Source of the DNA: Pseudobutyrivibrio sp.
Lineage (GTDB): Bacteria; Bacillota; Clostridia; Lachnospirales; Lachnospiraceae
DNA length: 64,000 nucleotides
NCBI RefSeq assembly: GCF_015057185.1
Contig: NZ_SVEV01000001.1
Span: 1 to 64,000 of the forward strand
Direction: 5' to 3'
Numbering within the stretch: the first letter of the stretch is position 1; every line of letters begins with the position of its first letter. Positions 9,489 through 17,362 of the stretch are shown here, in pieces. The notes under the pieces are model-generated. The model had not been told where the DNA came from. It ran no database searches and was given only the letters and a program-made list of their open reading frames with translations. A program made the translations under genes and the position numbers.

Positions 9489-9526
9489 GGATATGTGAAT
9501 TATTATAAGATTCACATATCCTTTTT
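9489..9526 (+). terminator. Terminator after TPR lipoprotein 1
   Basis: A perfect 11-bp stem GGATATGTGAA/TTCACATATCC is followed by TTTTT. The stem core matches that of the terminator after the second paralogue. Confidence 0.88.
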
Positions 9527-9543
9527 ACGTTAGAAAAATGAGA

Positions 9544-9572
9544 TTGACTGAATTAATTTCTGAGAATATAAT
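9544..9572 (+). promoter_or_regulatory. Sigma-A type promoter for TPR lipoprotein 2
   Basis: TTGACT and TATAAT are separated by 17 nt, 38 nt upstream of the TTG start of the second lipoprotein gene. Confidence 0.7.
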
Positions 9573-9609
9573 GTTTTTACTTTGAGATATGATATATGGA
9601 GGTAGAAAA

Positions 9610-11004
9610 TTGAATAGGGTAAAGAAAAGGGCACATATAGTTATTGCGCTGTGTTTAGTGTTAGTTCTTTGCGCATGCGGTGCTTCAAAGCTAGAGAAGC
9701 AGCTTGATTTAGGTGCAAAGTATTTAGAAGAGTTGGATTACGACAATGCTATAGCTGCATACACAGCTGCTATTGATGTTGATCCAGCAAGTATTGATGC
9801 TTATGTAGGTTTAGCAAAGGCTTATGTTGGTAAAGCTGATTCTTTGGAAGATTATACAGAGAGCCTCGATACAATTCTTTTAGCATATACAACAATCGAT
9901 GACATGCTTAGTGATTCTAAAACGGAATTTGTTGGAACTGAAGAGACTTTGGATTCTGCAAAAGAACTCAGAACTTCCATTGAAGCTACTTTTGCCAGTC
10001 AGTACTTCCAAATTCTATATGATTTAAATACAAATGATGCACATGATGAAATTGAATCATTAAAAGAAAAATATGGCGAAATAGTTGACGAGATTATAGA
10101 TACTGAAGATCCGAAATCCATAGACGAGATTGATATAGATGATGAATCAAAGCAATTATACAAAGATTTTATAGATGGTAAAAATAGTTTTGTTTATAAC
10201 TATAAATCTGACGAATTTGGTAATGGATTTTATGATGTTCTCGATGAATATTTGAATAATAATAGTTCATATACACTTAATGATATTATTGACGCATACA
10301 AGTCAAATGATTCGTTTACTGTTGGTGATTATCGATATAGCTTTATTGATTGCGGTAAAGACGGTAATTACGAATTATTACTTGAACTTGATTATACAAC
10401 TGAGGATGAATATTCTAAAGTTTATTATACTGCTTTTATGGTATTTAGAAATAATGGAGGCAATCTTGAATTAAGCTATATTGACGGAAGTAGTGAGCTG
10501 CATTATATTTCTGCATTTGGTGATCCAGATGAGGTATGGCCAGATTTAATGCATATATATTACAATGGTCTTGTTTATAATTGGGTTGAGTTTGGCTCTG
10601 ATATAACGGGTTATAGATATTCTGTTGGATATATCGATGCTGATGGTAAGTATAATCAGTGGTATAATTTTGAAGAGGAATACACAGATTATAACTATGA
10701 TTTTTCAGAGAATCAAATTACCTTCGCTGATGATGAAGATAATAAGTATTATTATTTAACTAGAGGTTATATAGATATAAAGTCCGATGAATATAATCCA
10801 ATTCAGCTTGCTGATAATGTAACTATAGATTCTTCTATTGAAAATGCTGAAATGTTTTTAGTAGAGTCTGCCTTGTTAGAGAATAGTCATAACCAAATGG
10901 TTTCGCCATCTAATTTCAAATATAATAGTTTTGAAGAGGTTGTGAAATTGATTGAAGATCGACGACAGGATATTGGCTTGACTGACAATATTTATTTTAA
11001 ATAA
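9610..11004 (+). CDS. TPR-containing lipoprotein (paralogue 2)
   Basis: An ATG at 9589 is in frame, but the GGAGG ribosome binding site lies inside that extension. The TTG at 9610 is seven bases downstream of it and matches the arrangement in the paralogue, so it is chosen (464 residues). Signal peptide and lipobox (LCAC-G) are followed by the same TPR as in the first copy, then a FIDCGKDGNYELLL motif, YIDADGKY-type loops and a longer C-terminal extension that the first copy lacks. It has its own promoter and terminator. Function unknown. The two genes appear to be a tandem duplication. Confidence 0.8.
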   Translation: MNRVKKRAHIVIALCLVLVLCACGASKLEKQLDLGAKYLEELDYDNAIAAYTAAIDVDPASIDAYVGLAKAYVGKADSLEDYTESLDTILLAYTTIDDMLSDSKTEFVGTEETLDSAKELRTSIEATFASQYFQILYDLNTNDAHDEIESLKEKYGEIVDEIIDTEDPKSIDEIDIDDESKQLYKDFIDGKNSFVYNYKSDEFGNGFYDVLDEYLNNNSSYTLNDIIDAYKSNDSFTVGDYRYSFIDCGKDGNYELLLELDYTTEDEYSKVYYTAFMVFRNNGGNLELSYIDGSSELHYISAFGDPDEVWPDLMHIYYNGLVYNWVEFGSDITGYRYSVGYIDADGKYNQWYNFEEEYTDYNYDFSENQITFADDEDNKYYYLTRGYIDIKSDEYNPIQLADNVTIDSSIENAEMFLVESALLENSHNQMVSPSNFKYNSFEEVVKLIEDRRQDIGLTDNIYFK

Positions 11005-11013
11005 TTTATTATA

Positions 11014-11057
11014 CAGGGATATGTGATTTAACAAATGCTTCACATATCCCTGTTATT
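11014..11057 (+). terminator. Terminator after TPR lipoprotein 2
   Basis: A perfect 13-bp stem CAGGGATATGTGA/TCACATATCCCTG with a 13-nt loop is followed by a weak T-rich run. The stem core GGATATGTGA is the same as in the terminator at 9489. Confidence 0.75.
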
Positions 11058-11144
11058 ATATTAGTAAGTATAAATATAAGTGTGCATAAGAGGCAAAAAC
11101 AGTGGAACAAGGATGTTCAGGTTATATTCAAAGGAGTGATGTTT

Positions 11145-11921
11145 ATGTCTTTAACTATTAATTCTTTTGGTAATAATTCTATCTATTCTTTATTTGGCGG
11201 GAATTCTGGCAATAGTGTTGGCATGTTTGGCGGCCTTGAGGGTTCCCTTTCAAATTATACCCAGATTAGAAGTGGTTCATTTGGAAAATTAATAAAGTCT
11301 TACTATGACAAGTATGATTCTGATGGCAACCTTAAATCAACTGATGGCACAAAAAAGGTTAAGACTGACACAGGAAATTTAGGCGAAATCAGAAATGATA
11401 CTTCTAAATTAAGCAAGGCTGCTGACAAGCTTTTAGCAAAGGGCAAGGATTCTATCTGGGAGCAAAAAGAAAGCACTGATGCAGATGGTAATGTAACAAA
11501 GGAATACGATAAGGATGCCATTGTAAGTGCAGTAAAAAACTTTGCTAGCGCATATAACAATTTGATTGACAGCGGACAAAAGGCAGAGTCTACCGGCATT
11601 CTAACTCAAGTTGCAAGTATGGCTACAACCTCAGCAAAGGCTGCGCAGACTCTTGGTAAAGCAGGAATTTCTGTAGATAAGGATGCTCATTTAGTTGTAG
11701 ATGAAGATTTCTTAAAAAATAAAGCCAACATGACTTATGTTAAGGATTTATTCAATGGAGTTGGAAGCTATGCATACCAGGTTGCAGGCAAAGCTAACAT
11801 GGCAAATTCCTACGCAAGCACAGACCTTTCAAAAATTACCGGCAGCAAAGCGTATACTAACACGGGTTCTTATAATATTTCCGCAGATGATATCGTAAAG
11901 AAGTTTGATCAGACTACATAA
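11145..11921 (+). CDS. FliD-like (flagellar cap C-terminal-like) protein
   Basis: ATGs at 11082, 11139 and 11145 share the frame. GGAG at 11133 is correctly spaced only for 11145, giving 258 residues. The N terminus is Gly/Asn/Ser-rich. The C-terminal half, with GKAGISVDKDAHLVVDEDFL and a following VKDLFNGVGSYAYQVA, resembles the conserved end of FliD filament caps (a 'GI-x-VD-x-G-x-L-x-V-D' stretch followed by 'V-LF'). It is much shorter than FliD and lacks the N-terminal D0 part, so it is probably a relative rather than the cap itself. No signal peptide is seen. Assignment is by pattern only. Confidence 0.6.
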   Translation: MSLTINSFGNNSIYSLFGGNSGNSVGMFGGLEGSLSNYTQIRSGSFGKLIKSYYDKYDSDGNLKSTDGTKKVKTDTGNLGEIRNDTSKLSKAADKLLAKGKDSIWEQKESTDADGNVTKEYDKDAIVSAVKNFASAYNNLIDSGQKAESTGILTQVASMATTSAKAAQTLGKAGISVDKDAHLVVDEDFLKNKANMTYVKDLFNGVGSYAYQVAGKANMANSYASTDLSKITGSKAYTNTGSYNISADDIVKKFDQTT

Positions 11922-11929
11922 AGGTTACT

Positions 11930-12067
11930 GGCGGCATCGTAAAAGTTGGTAAGCGCGAGTAGGGAAGTATGATGCCGAGCTAGGAGGGAGCCCCGCAGGG
12001 GAAAGTTGCCTAGCGAAGGTATGAGGGGTGCCCTACGGGAGCATGAAAAAATTGGCTGCCGCTTTTA
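11930..12067 (+). ncRNA. Candidate structured RNA, GC-rich intergenic
   Basis: This stretch is clearly richer in G and C than its surroundings and has no convincing frame. Visible pairings: GCTAGG (11979) with CCTAGC (12009) enclosing CCCC-gca-GGGG; a CCC-tac-GGG hairpin near 12031; and two mutually exclusive uses of the first segment. CGGCATC (11932) can pair with GATGCCG (11971), or GCGGCA (11931) with TGCCGC (12057), which is followed by a TTTT run. This could be a small RNA or an attenuator ahead of the IMP cyclohydrolase gene. I match it to no known family. Confidence 0.4.
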
Positions 12068-12077
12068 GAATTTTGTG

Positions 12078-12106
12078 TAGACTTATATCGTGGGTTCAGT
12101 TACAAT
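12078..12106 (+). promoter_or_regulatory. Possible promoter of the IMP cyclohydrolase gene
   Basis: TAGACT and TACAAT are spaced by 17 nt, 32 nt upstream of the start codon at 12139. The -35 match is moderate. Confidence 0.5.
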
Positions 12107-12138
12107 AGGTTGCGGAAAATGTAATTAAGGAGGAACCC

Positions 12139-12852
12139 ATGGTAGTTAAATCTTTAGCAAGAGAATTATCAGAAACAAGTTATCCGGGCAGAGGCATTGT
12201 CATTGGTAGATCATCAGATGGAACCAAGGCTGTCTCTGCTTATTTTATTATGGGGCGTTCTGAGAATTCTAGAAACAGAGTATTCGTTGAGGAAGGTGAG
12301 GGCATTCGCACAGAAGCCTTTGACCCATCGAAGCTTACAGACCCAAGTCTTATTATTTATGCACCGGTTCGTGTGCTTGGCAATGACACCATTGTCACAA
12401 ACGGTGATCAGACTGACACTATTTATGAGTACATGAAGGCAGGAGAGACCTTCGAACAGACACTTCGCAGACGTGAGTTTGAGCCAGATGGTCCAAATTT
12501 CACTCCTCGTATTTCAGGTCTTCTTCATGTTGAGAATGGAGAGTTCTCTTATTTAATGTCTATTCTTAAATCTAACATGGGTGATTCAGATTCTTGTAAC
12601 AGATACACCTTTGATTATTCTAATCCTAAGGCCGGTTCAGGTCGCTTTATTCACACTTATATGAATGATGGAAATCCACTTCCTTCTTTTGAAGGGGAAC
12701 CAACACCAATTGAAATATCTGGCGACATTGATGAGTTTACAAACATGATTTGGACTAACCTTAACGAAGATAATAAGGTTTCATTGTTCGTTCGTTACAT
12801 CGACATAGCAACAGGAAAATATGAAACACGTATCGTAAACAAGAATAAATAA
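12139..12852 (+). CDS. IMP cyclohydrolase, PurO-like stand-alone type
   Basis: The 237-residue protein resembles the stand-alone IMP cyclohydrolase family (PurO-like), which closes FAICAR to IMP in the last step of purine synthesis. The N-terminal YPGRGI and FIMGRSENSRNR segments are typical of the family as I know it. The start follows AAGGAGG. It lies upstream of a gene encoding only the AICAR transformylase half of PurH, so together the two genes replace the usual bifunctional PurH. That pairing strongly supports the assignment. They are separated by 180 nt containing a dispersed hairpin element. Confidence 0.85.
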   Translation: MVVKSLARELSETSYPGRGIVIGRSSDGTKAVSAYFIMGRSENSRNRVFVEEGEGIRTEAFDPSKLTDPSLIIYAPVRVLGNDTIVTNGDQTDTIYEYMKAGETFEQTLRRREFEPDGPNFTPRISGLLHVENGEFSYLMSILKSNMGDSDSCNRYTFDYSNPKAGSGRFIHTYMNDGNPLPSFEGEPTPIEISGDIDEFTNMIWTNLNEDNKVSLFVRYIDIATGKYETRIVNKNK

Positions 12853-12923
12853 CTGAGGTAAGAGCGAAACCCTTTTAATAGTTATTAGTTCATACATTTG
12901 CACGTAAATTATTAGATTGAATA

Positions 12924-13011
12924 ATTCTGTAACTATCAAGCTCTTGGTGTTGCGCAACGAGACGTATCAGGCGAGTGGAGCAATATCCAAGGCTTGAGAG
13001 TGTAACAGAAT
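12924..13011 (+). repeat. Dispersed hairpin element, copy E1
   Basis: An 88-bp imperfect palindrome. Stems from outside in: ATTCTGT/ACAGAAT, CAAGC/GCTTG, CTTGG/CCAAG, TTGC/GCAA. The apical part carries CGAG (12958) and CGAG (12972) separated by 10 nt. It ends 21 nt before the purH start. Three other copies (20241, 39201, and inverted at 37053) share the layout with compensated stem changes. The family is not one I recognise. Confidence 0.85.
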
Positions 13012-13032
13012 TGTGGATTTGGAGGATTTTTT

Positions 13033-14211
13033 ATGAAGGAATTGGAATTAAAGTATGGTTGTAACCCAAATCAGAAGCCTAGTAGAATCTACATGGAAGA
13101 GGGAGAACTTCCAATTGAGGTGCTTTCAGGCAAACCAGGTTATATCAACTTTTTAGATGCATTTAATGGTTGGCAGCTTGTTTCTGAGCTTAAGCGCGCC
13201 ACAGGTCTTGCTGCTGCAACTTCATTTAAGCATGTAAGCCCAGCGGGAGCAGCTGTTGGGCTTCCTCTATCAGACGTAGAACGAAAGATTTATTGGTGTG
13301 ACGATTTAGATATGGAGTTCACTCCACTTGCAAATGCATATGCTAGAGCTCGTGGCGCAGACAGAATGTCTTCTTTTGGCGATTTCATTTCTCTTTCTGA
13401 TGTTTGCGACGTAGCTACTGCAAAGCTTATTAAAAGAGAGGTATCTGATGGTGTTATTGCACCAGGTTATGAGCCAGAAGCCCTTGAGATTCTAAAGGCA
13501 AAGAAGAATGGAAATTATGCAATTATCAAGATTGATCCTGCTTACGTACCAAAGCAGCTTGAGCGTAAAGAAGTATTTGGTATTACATTTGAGCAGGGAA
13601 GAAATGAGCTTGTTATTGATGATGATTTCTTTTCTAACATTGTTACAGAAAATAAAGAACTTACAGAGCAGGCAAAGATTGACCTCACTATCGCAATGAT
13701 TACTCTTAAGTATACTCAGTCAAATTCTGTTTGCTACGTAAAGGACGGACAGGCAATTGGTATTGGCGCTGGTCAGCAGTCTAGAATTCATTGTACACGT
13801 CTTGCTGGTCAGAAAGCAGATAACTGGTGGCTTCGCCAGTCTCCAAAGGTTCTTGCTCTTGATTTTGTAGATGGAATCAAGAGGGCTGATAGAGATAATG
13901 CGATTGATCTTTATATTGGTGATGAATTTGAGGATGTTATTGGTGATGATGTATGGGCCAAGACTTTCAAGACAAGACCTTCTGAGTTTACAAGAGCAGA
14001 AAAGCGCGCTTGGCTTGACAAGATGACTGATGTTTCAGTTGGCTCTGATGCGTTCTTCCCATTTGGAGATAATATCGAAAGAGCTCACAAGTCAGGTGTT
14101 AAATATGTTGCACAGCCAGGTGGCTCAGTAAGAGATGATAATGTTATTGAAACTTGCAATAAATACAATATGGTGATGGCATTTACAGGTCTTAGACTTT
14201 TCCACCACTAG
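13033..14211 (+). CDS. purH: AICAR transformylase, stand-alone (PurH formyltransferase half)
   Basis: The 392 residues correspond to the formyltransferase domain of PurH, transferring a formyl group from 10-formyl-tetrahydrofolate to AICAR. The Lys-His signature is present ([11 protein letters not shown]), as is the IGAGQQSR substrate loop. The MGS-like IMP cyclohydrolase domain of normal PurH (over 500 residues) is absent, and that activity is supplied by the gene at 12139. The ATG follows TTTGGAGG. The 5' untranslated part contains hairpin element E1. Confidence 0.93.
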   Translation: MKELELKYGCNPNQKPSRIYMEEGELPIEVLSGKPGYINFLDAFNGWQLVSELKRATGLAAATSFKHVSPAGAAVGLPLSDVERKIYWCDDLDMEFTPLANAYARARGADRMSSFGDFISLSDVCDVATAKLIKREVSDGVIAPGYEPEALEILKAKKNGNYAIIKIDPAYVPKQLERKEVFGITFEQGRNELVIDDDFFSNIVTENKELTEQAKIDLTIAMITLKYTQSNSVCYVKDGQAIGIGAGQQSRIHCTRLAGQKADNWWLRQSPKVLALDFVDGIKRADRDNAIDLYIGDEFEDVIGDDVWAKTFKTRPSEFTRAEKRAWLDKMTDVSVGSDAFFPFGDNIERAHKSGVKYVAQPGGSVRDDNVIETCNKYNMVMAFTGLRLFHH

Positions 14212-14216
14212 AAATC

Positions 14217-14246
14217 AAGAAAACGGTCCATATGGGCCGCTTTCTT
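14217..14246 (+). terminator. Terminator after purH
   Basis: AAGAAA-a-CGGTCC paired to GGGCCG-c-TTTCTT with a 4-nt loop. The A-rich and T-rich arms make it usable in both directions, toward the convergent PepSY gene as well. Confidence 0.8.
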
Positions 14247-14280
14247 TGTATAGGAGAATATTAATGAAAAGAAAAATTGA

Positions 14281-14610
14281 TTAATTATCTAATTCGTAGC
14301 TAAGGATATTGCCTGTGGCAGCTTCAATTTCATAATTGTATTCTTGATGTCCAACCTGGAATTCTACTTCATAAACTTCTACGCCATCCTCAGTGTCCTT
14401 TTCAACTGAAGAATAAAGCAAGTCATCTTTTACAAATCCTGCATGCTCTAAAGCTGCTAAAAGCGCATAGTCTTCTGATACTTCTGTTGGCTCAGCTACA
14501 GTTGTTTTTGTTGAGACTTCATGTGCAAATGCAAATTGAGGTGTTGATAATGACATAATGAGAAGTGCGGTAATAAGTGTTAATGCTGCTGTAAATAAAC
14601 CTCTAAACAT
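14281..14610 (-). CDS. Secreted PepSY-domain protein
   Basis: The frame extends to 14688, but the ATG at 14610 has a perfect AGGAGG ten bases upstream on the minus strand, giving 109 residues. A signal peptide or N-terminal anchor with a cleavage-like AFAHE site is followed by one PepSY domain with the typical 'YEVEF-(x)-YNYEIEAATGNIL' pattern. PepSY domains are thought to inhibit or chaperone extracytoplasmic enzymes. The gene is convergent with purH and has a promoter with direct TGTGA repeats. Confidence 0.85.
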   Translation of the reverse strand: MFRGLFTAALTLITALLIMSLSTPQFAFAHEVSTKTTVAEPTEVSEDYALLAALEHAGFVKDDLLYSSVEKDTEDGVEVYEVEFQVGHQEYNYEIEAATGNILSYELDN

Positions 14611-14662
14611 AATTAAAACCTCCTGATTTATAAAAAGATGTTTTGTTTGATTTGTTGAGTTC

Positions 14663-14697
14663 ATTATAGTCCGCGGTTTATCACACAAGTGTCACAC
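14663..14697 (-). promoter_or_regulatory. Activator-type promoter of the PepSY gene
   Basis: On the minus strand a consensus TATAAT (14668-14663) has a poor -35 (CACTTG at 14691-14686). Two TGTGA direct repeats 11 bp apart (14696-14692 and 14685-14681) overlap the -35. This layout is typical of promoters activated by a response regulator. Which regulator binds is unknown. Confidence 0.45.
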
Positions 14698-14723
14698 TAC
14701 AGAAAAATGGGTGCATAGAAAAA

Positions 14724-14751
14724 TAAAAAAAGCAGGTTTTTAAGCCTGCTT
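14724..14751 (-). terminator. Terminator of tmcAL
   Basis: On the minus strand AAGCAGG/CCTGCTT is followed by a run of T residues. The hairpin overlaps the last codons and stop of tmcAL. Confidence 0.85.
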
Positions 14752-15933
14752 ATTAGAATTATTTATATTGTTAAGAGTAAATTTTCTTGTGTATTCATTA
14801 GGGAAGCCTGTTCCTGTCTTACTCGTTAATATAGCTTGATATATATTACTTGAGATAATATCAAATTCGCTTACTAGGTCTGCTTTTGGTGAAGTAAGCA
14901 GTGGAACATTATTATTTTCTTTAATAGCTGCTAAAAGTGAACTGCCATTTTTACTAAAACCAAGCATTCTTAAATAATTAATATATCCATTTTCTTTTGC
15001 CTGCTTAAAATCATCAGATGTTATTCCAAGGAGAATATGGCAAAGAACTCTTGAAATACGAGAATATTCTATGTTTTTGGTTTTAAGCTTTTCGCAGAAT
15101 TGTTTGTAATTAACAAAGTCTTTAATATTGTTTTTTATTCTATCGGACAAATCTGAAGAACAATCTAAGTATGAAGCAAAGCTATCTGTTGTGAGCAATT
15201 TATAATGCAACATAGGGGAAACGTCGTTATCGTACATAAAAGTCTCGTTGCTATATATATCAAGAGCCGCTTCAGGTACAGCATCAAAAGAATGTGATAG
15301 TTTATAGTGTTCTCTGATAGAGGAGGCAGAGCTCAATTCTCCGGATAGACTTAAATCATTGTAGCCATTACCTTGTCGCTTCATTATTTCTATATTCATT
15401 TTTAGGTTATTAGAAATGATATATCTACAATATTCGACCCCTAAAATATTATTTGGACTAGATATTATTTCTTCTGGCAAAAATGCTTTAAGGGCCTTGG
15501 CTCTAGCGGTGGCATAGCTTAAACCATTTGAAATGTAATAATTGATTTCACTGTCTAATTGACCTGACTTTTCTAAATCTACTAGCTTTTGCGCGCTTTC
15601 AATGAATAAATCCTTATCATCGCATTCGGCTGAAAATAGAAGAGTGTCCACGACCCCTGTACAAGCAAGGAGCTGTACACCAGCAGAAGAAAATTCTCTG
15701 GCTGATGAGGTGGCAAAAATAGTAGGAATCTCAAAAACAATATCAACGCCATTTACTAATGCAGCTTTTGCTCTTGTGTATTTATCAAAGCAGGCTATTT
15801 CACCACGTTGAGTGAAGGAGCCAGACATAGCTACTAAAACCTGTTTGGCTCCTAGAACAGATTTTGCATAGTCAATTTGAAGTTTATGTCCGTTATGGAA
15901 GGGATTATATTCTGCAACAATTCCTACAACCAT
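14740..15933 (-). CDS. tmcAL: tRNA(Met) cytidine acetate ligase
   Basis: TmcAL (formerly YlbM) uses ATP and acetate to make N4-acetylcytidine at the wobble position of elongator tRNA(Met). The 397 residues begin with the nucleotidyltransferase core: GIVAEYNPFHNGH contains the HxGH-type motif, then SGSFTQRGE and FEIPT strands. The C-terminal helical region is also full length. The ATG at 15933 has a GGAGG site on the minus strand. It is divergent from acetate kinase, whose reaction involves the same substrate, acetate. Confidence 0.93.
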   Translation of the reverse strand: MVVGIVAEYNPFHNGHKLQIDYAKSVLGAKQVLVAMSGSFTQRGEIACFDKYTRAKAALVNGVDIVFEIPTIFATSSAREFSSAGVQLLACTGVVDTLLFSAECDDKDLFIESAQKLVDLEKSGQLDSEINYYISNGLSYATARAKALKAFLPEEIISSPNNILGVEYCRYIISNNLKMNIEIMKRQGNGYNDLSLSGELSSASSIREHYKLSHSFDAVPEAALDIYSNETFMYDNDVSPMLHYKLLTTDSFASYLDCSSDLSDRIKNNIKDFVNYKQFCEKLKTKNIEYSRISRVLCHILLGITSDDFKQAKENGYINYLRMLGFSKNGSSLLAAIKENNNVPLLTSPKADLVSEFDIISSNIYQAILTSKTGTGFPNEYTRKFTLNNINNSNKQA

Positions 15934-15983
15934 TTTTGTTCCTCCGAAAATACTTTTATTCCCTATTATACATTAAAATTTGG

Positions 15984-16011
15984 TTGAGAAGACAAATATT
16001 AATGATATAAT
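15984..16011 (+). promoter_or_regulatory. Promoter of ackA
   Basis: TTGAGA and TATAAT separated by 16 nt, 64 nt upstream of the ackA start. Confidence 0.6.
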
Positions 16012-16075
16012 AATATAGTTGTTTGAATTACAAATTAAAGAAAGATTATAAATAAAGAAAGGAACTCAAACTATT

Positions 16076-17272
16076 ATGAAGATTTTAGTTATCAACTGTG
16101 GTAGTTCATCACTTAAGTATCAGGTAATTGATTCTGAAAGTGAGCAGGTACTTTGCAAGGGCCTTTGCGAGAGAATTGGTATCGACGGACGTATCGTTTA
16201 CCAGAAGGCAGGTCTTGACAAGGAGACTACTGACATTGCAATGCCTACACATAAGGAGGCAGTTGCTGCAGTTATCGATGCAATCACAAATGCAAAGACA
16301 GGCGCTATCGCTTCACTTGATGAAATCGATGCTGTAGGACACAGAGTAGTACATGGTGGTGAGAAGTTTGCTGCTTCTGCACTTATCACAGATGAGATGA
16401 TCAAGGTAGTAGAGGAGTGTAATGATCTTGCACCTCTTCATAATCCAGCTAATATCATCGGTATCAATGCTTGCCGTGATCTTATGCCAGGTAAGCCACA
16501 GGTTGGTGTTTTTGATACTGCATTCCACCAGACAATGCCTAAGGAAGCATATATGTATGCAGTACCTTACAAATATTATGAGCAGTACGGCGTTCGTCGT
16601 TATGGATTCCATGGTACATCACACAGCTATGTTTCAAAGCGTGTAGCTGAGATGGATGGATGTGACCTTAAGAACTCTAAGATTATCGTTTGCCACATCG
16701 GTAACGGTGCATCTTGCTGTGCTGTACTTAACGGTGAGTCAGTAGATACTTCTATGGGACTTTCTCCACTTGAAGGTCTTGTTATGGGTACACGTTCTGG
16801 TGATATCGATCCTTCAGCTGTAGAATTCATGGCTAAAAAGGAAGGTCTTGATTTTGCAGGCGTTATGAATGTTCTTAATAAGGAGTCTGGCGCTCTTGGT
16901 ATTTCTGGAATTTCATCAGATTTCCGTGATCTTATTGCTGCATCTGCAAAGGGCAATGAGAGAGCAAAGCTTGCTATGGATATGATTGCATATCGTATCG
17001 CTAAGTATGTAGGCGCTTACGCAGCAGCTATGAATGGTGTAGATATCATCTGCTTCACAGCTGGTCTTGGCGAGAACAATGCAGGTCTTAGAAAGGCTGT
17101 TTGTGATCACCTTGGATTCATGGGCGTTGAGCTTGATGATGCTAGAAATGATGTAGCAGGCGAGGAGAGACTTGTTTCTTCTGATTCTTCAAAGGTTAAG
17201 GTATATGTTGTACCTACAAACGAAGAGGTTATGATTGCTAGAGATACAGCAGCTATCGTTTCTGGAAAGTAA
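16076..17272 (+). CDS. ackA: Acetate kinase
   Basis: AckA interconverts acetyl phosphate plus ADP and acetate plus ATP, the energy-yielding last step of acetate fermentation. The 398 residues have the ASKHA signature motifs VINCGSSSLKYQ at the N terminus, GHRVVHGG, FDTAFHQ with the catalytic Asp, the RRYGFHGTSH segment and a final TNEEVMIARD helix. Phosphotransacetylase, often the upstream neighbour, is not in the window. Codons are strongly biased toward abundant ones, consistent with high expression. Confidence 0.98.
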   Translation: MKILVINCGSSSLKYQVIDSESEQVLCKGLCERIGIDGRIVYQKAGLDKETTDIAMPTHKEAVAAVIDAITNAKTGAIASLDEIDAVGHRVVHGGEKFAASALITDEMIKVVEECNDLAPLHNPANIIGINACRDLMPGKPQVGVFDTAFHQTMPKEAYMYAVPYKYYEQYGVRRYGFHGTSHSYVSKRVAEMDGCDLKNSKIIVCHIGNGASCCAVLNGESVDTSMGLSPLEGLVMGTRSGDIDPSAVEFMAKKEGLDFAGVMNVLNKESGALGISGISSDFRDLIAASAKGNERAKLAMDMIAYRIAKYVGAYAAAMNGVDIICFTAGLGENNAGLRKAVCDHLGFMGVELDDARNDVAGEERLVSSDSSKVKVYVVPTNEEVMIARDTAAIVSGK

Positions 17273-17307
17273 TCTTTAAATATAGTGTTAATTTTTAAAG
17301 AAAATGT

Positions 17308-17336
17308 TTGACAACTATATTTGAGCTATGTATAAT
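17308..17336 (+). promoter_or_regulatory. Consensus promoter of the yceD-rpmF operon
   Basis: A perfect TTGACA and perfect TATAAT with a 17-nt spacer, 26 nt upstream of the start at 17363. It is the best sigma-A match I found in the window. Confidence 0.85.
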
Positions 17337-17362
17337 TGACAAAGTGTGGATAGGAGATATTT

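Noticed and set aside
12924-13011. E1 as a purine-related (ZTP/pfl or purine) riboswitch before purH
   Set aside because: No known riboswitch consensus is recognised and near-identical copies precede smc and gpsA, which are not purine genes.
14263-14283. Tiny frame MKRKID with a good TAGGAG site after purH
   Set aside because: Only six codons before a stop and it lies beyond the terminator; no remnant of a longer gene is visible on that strand.
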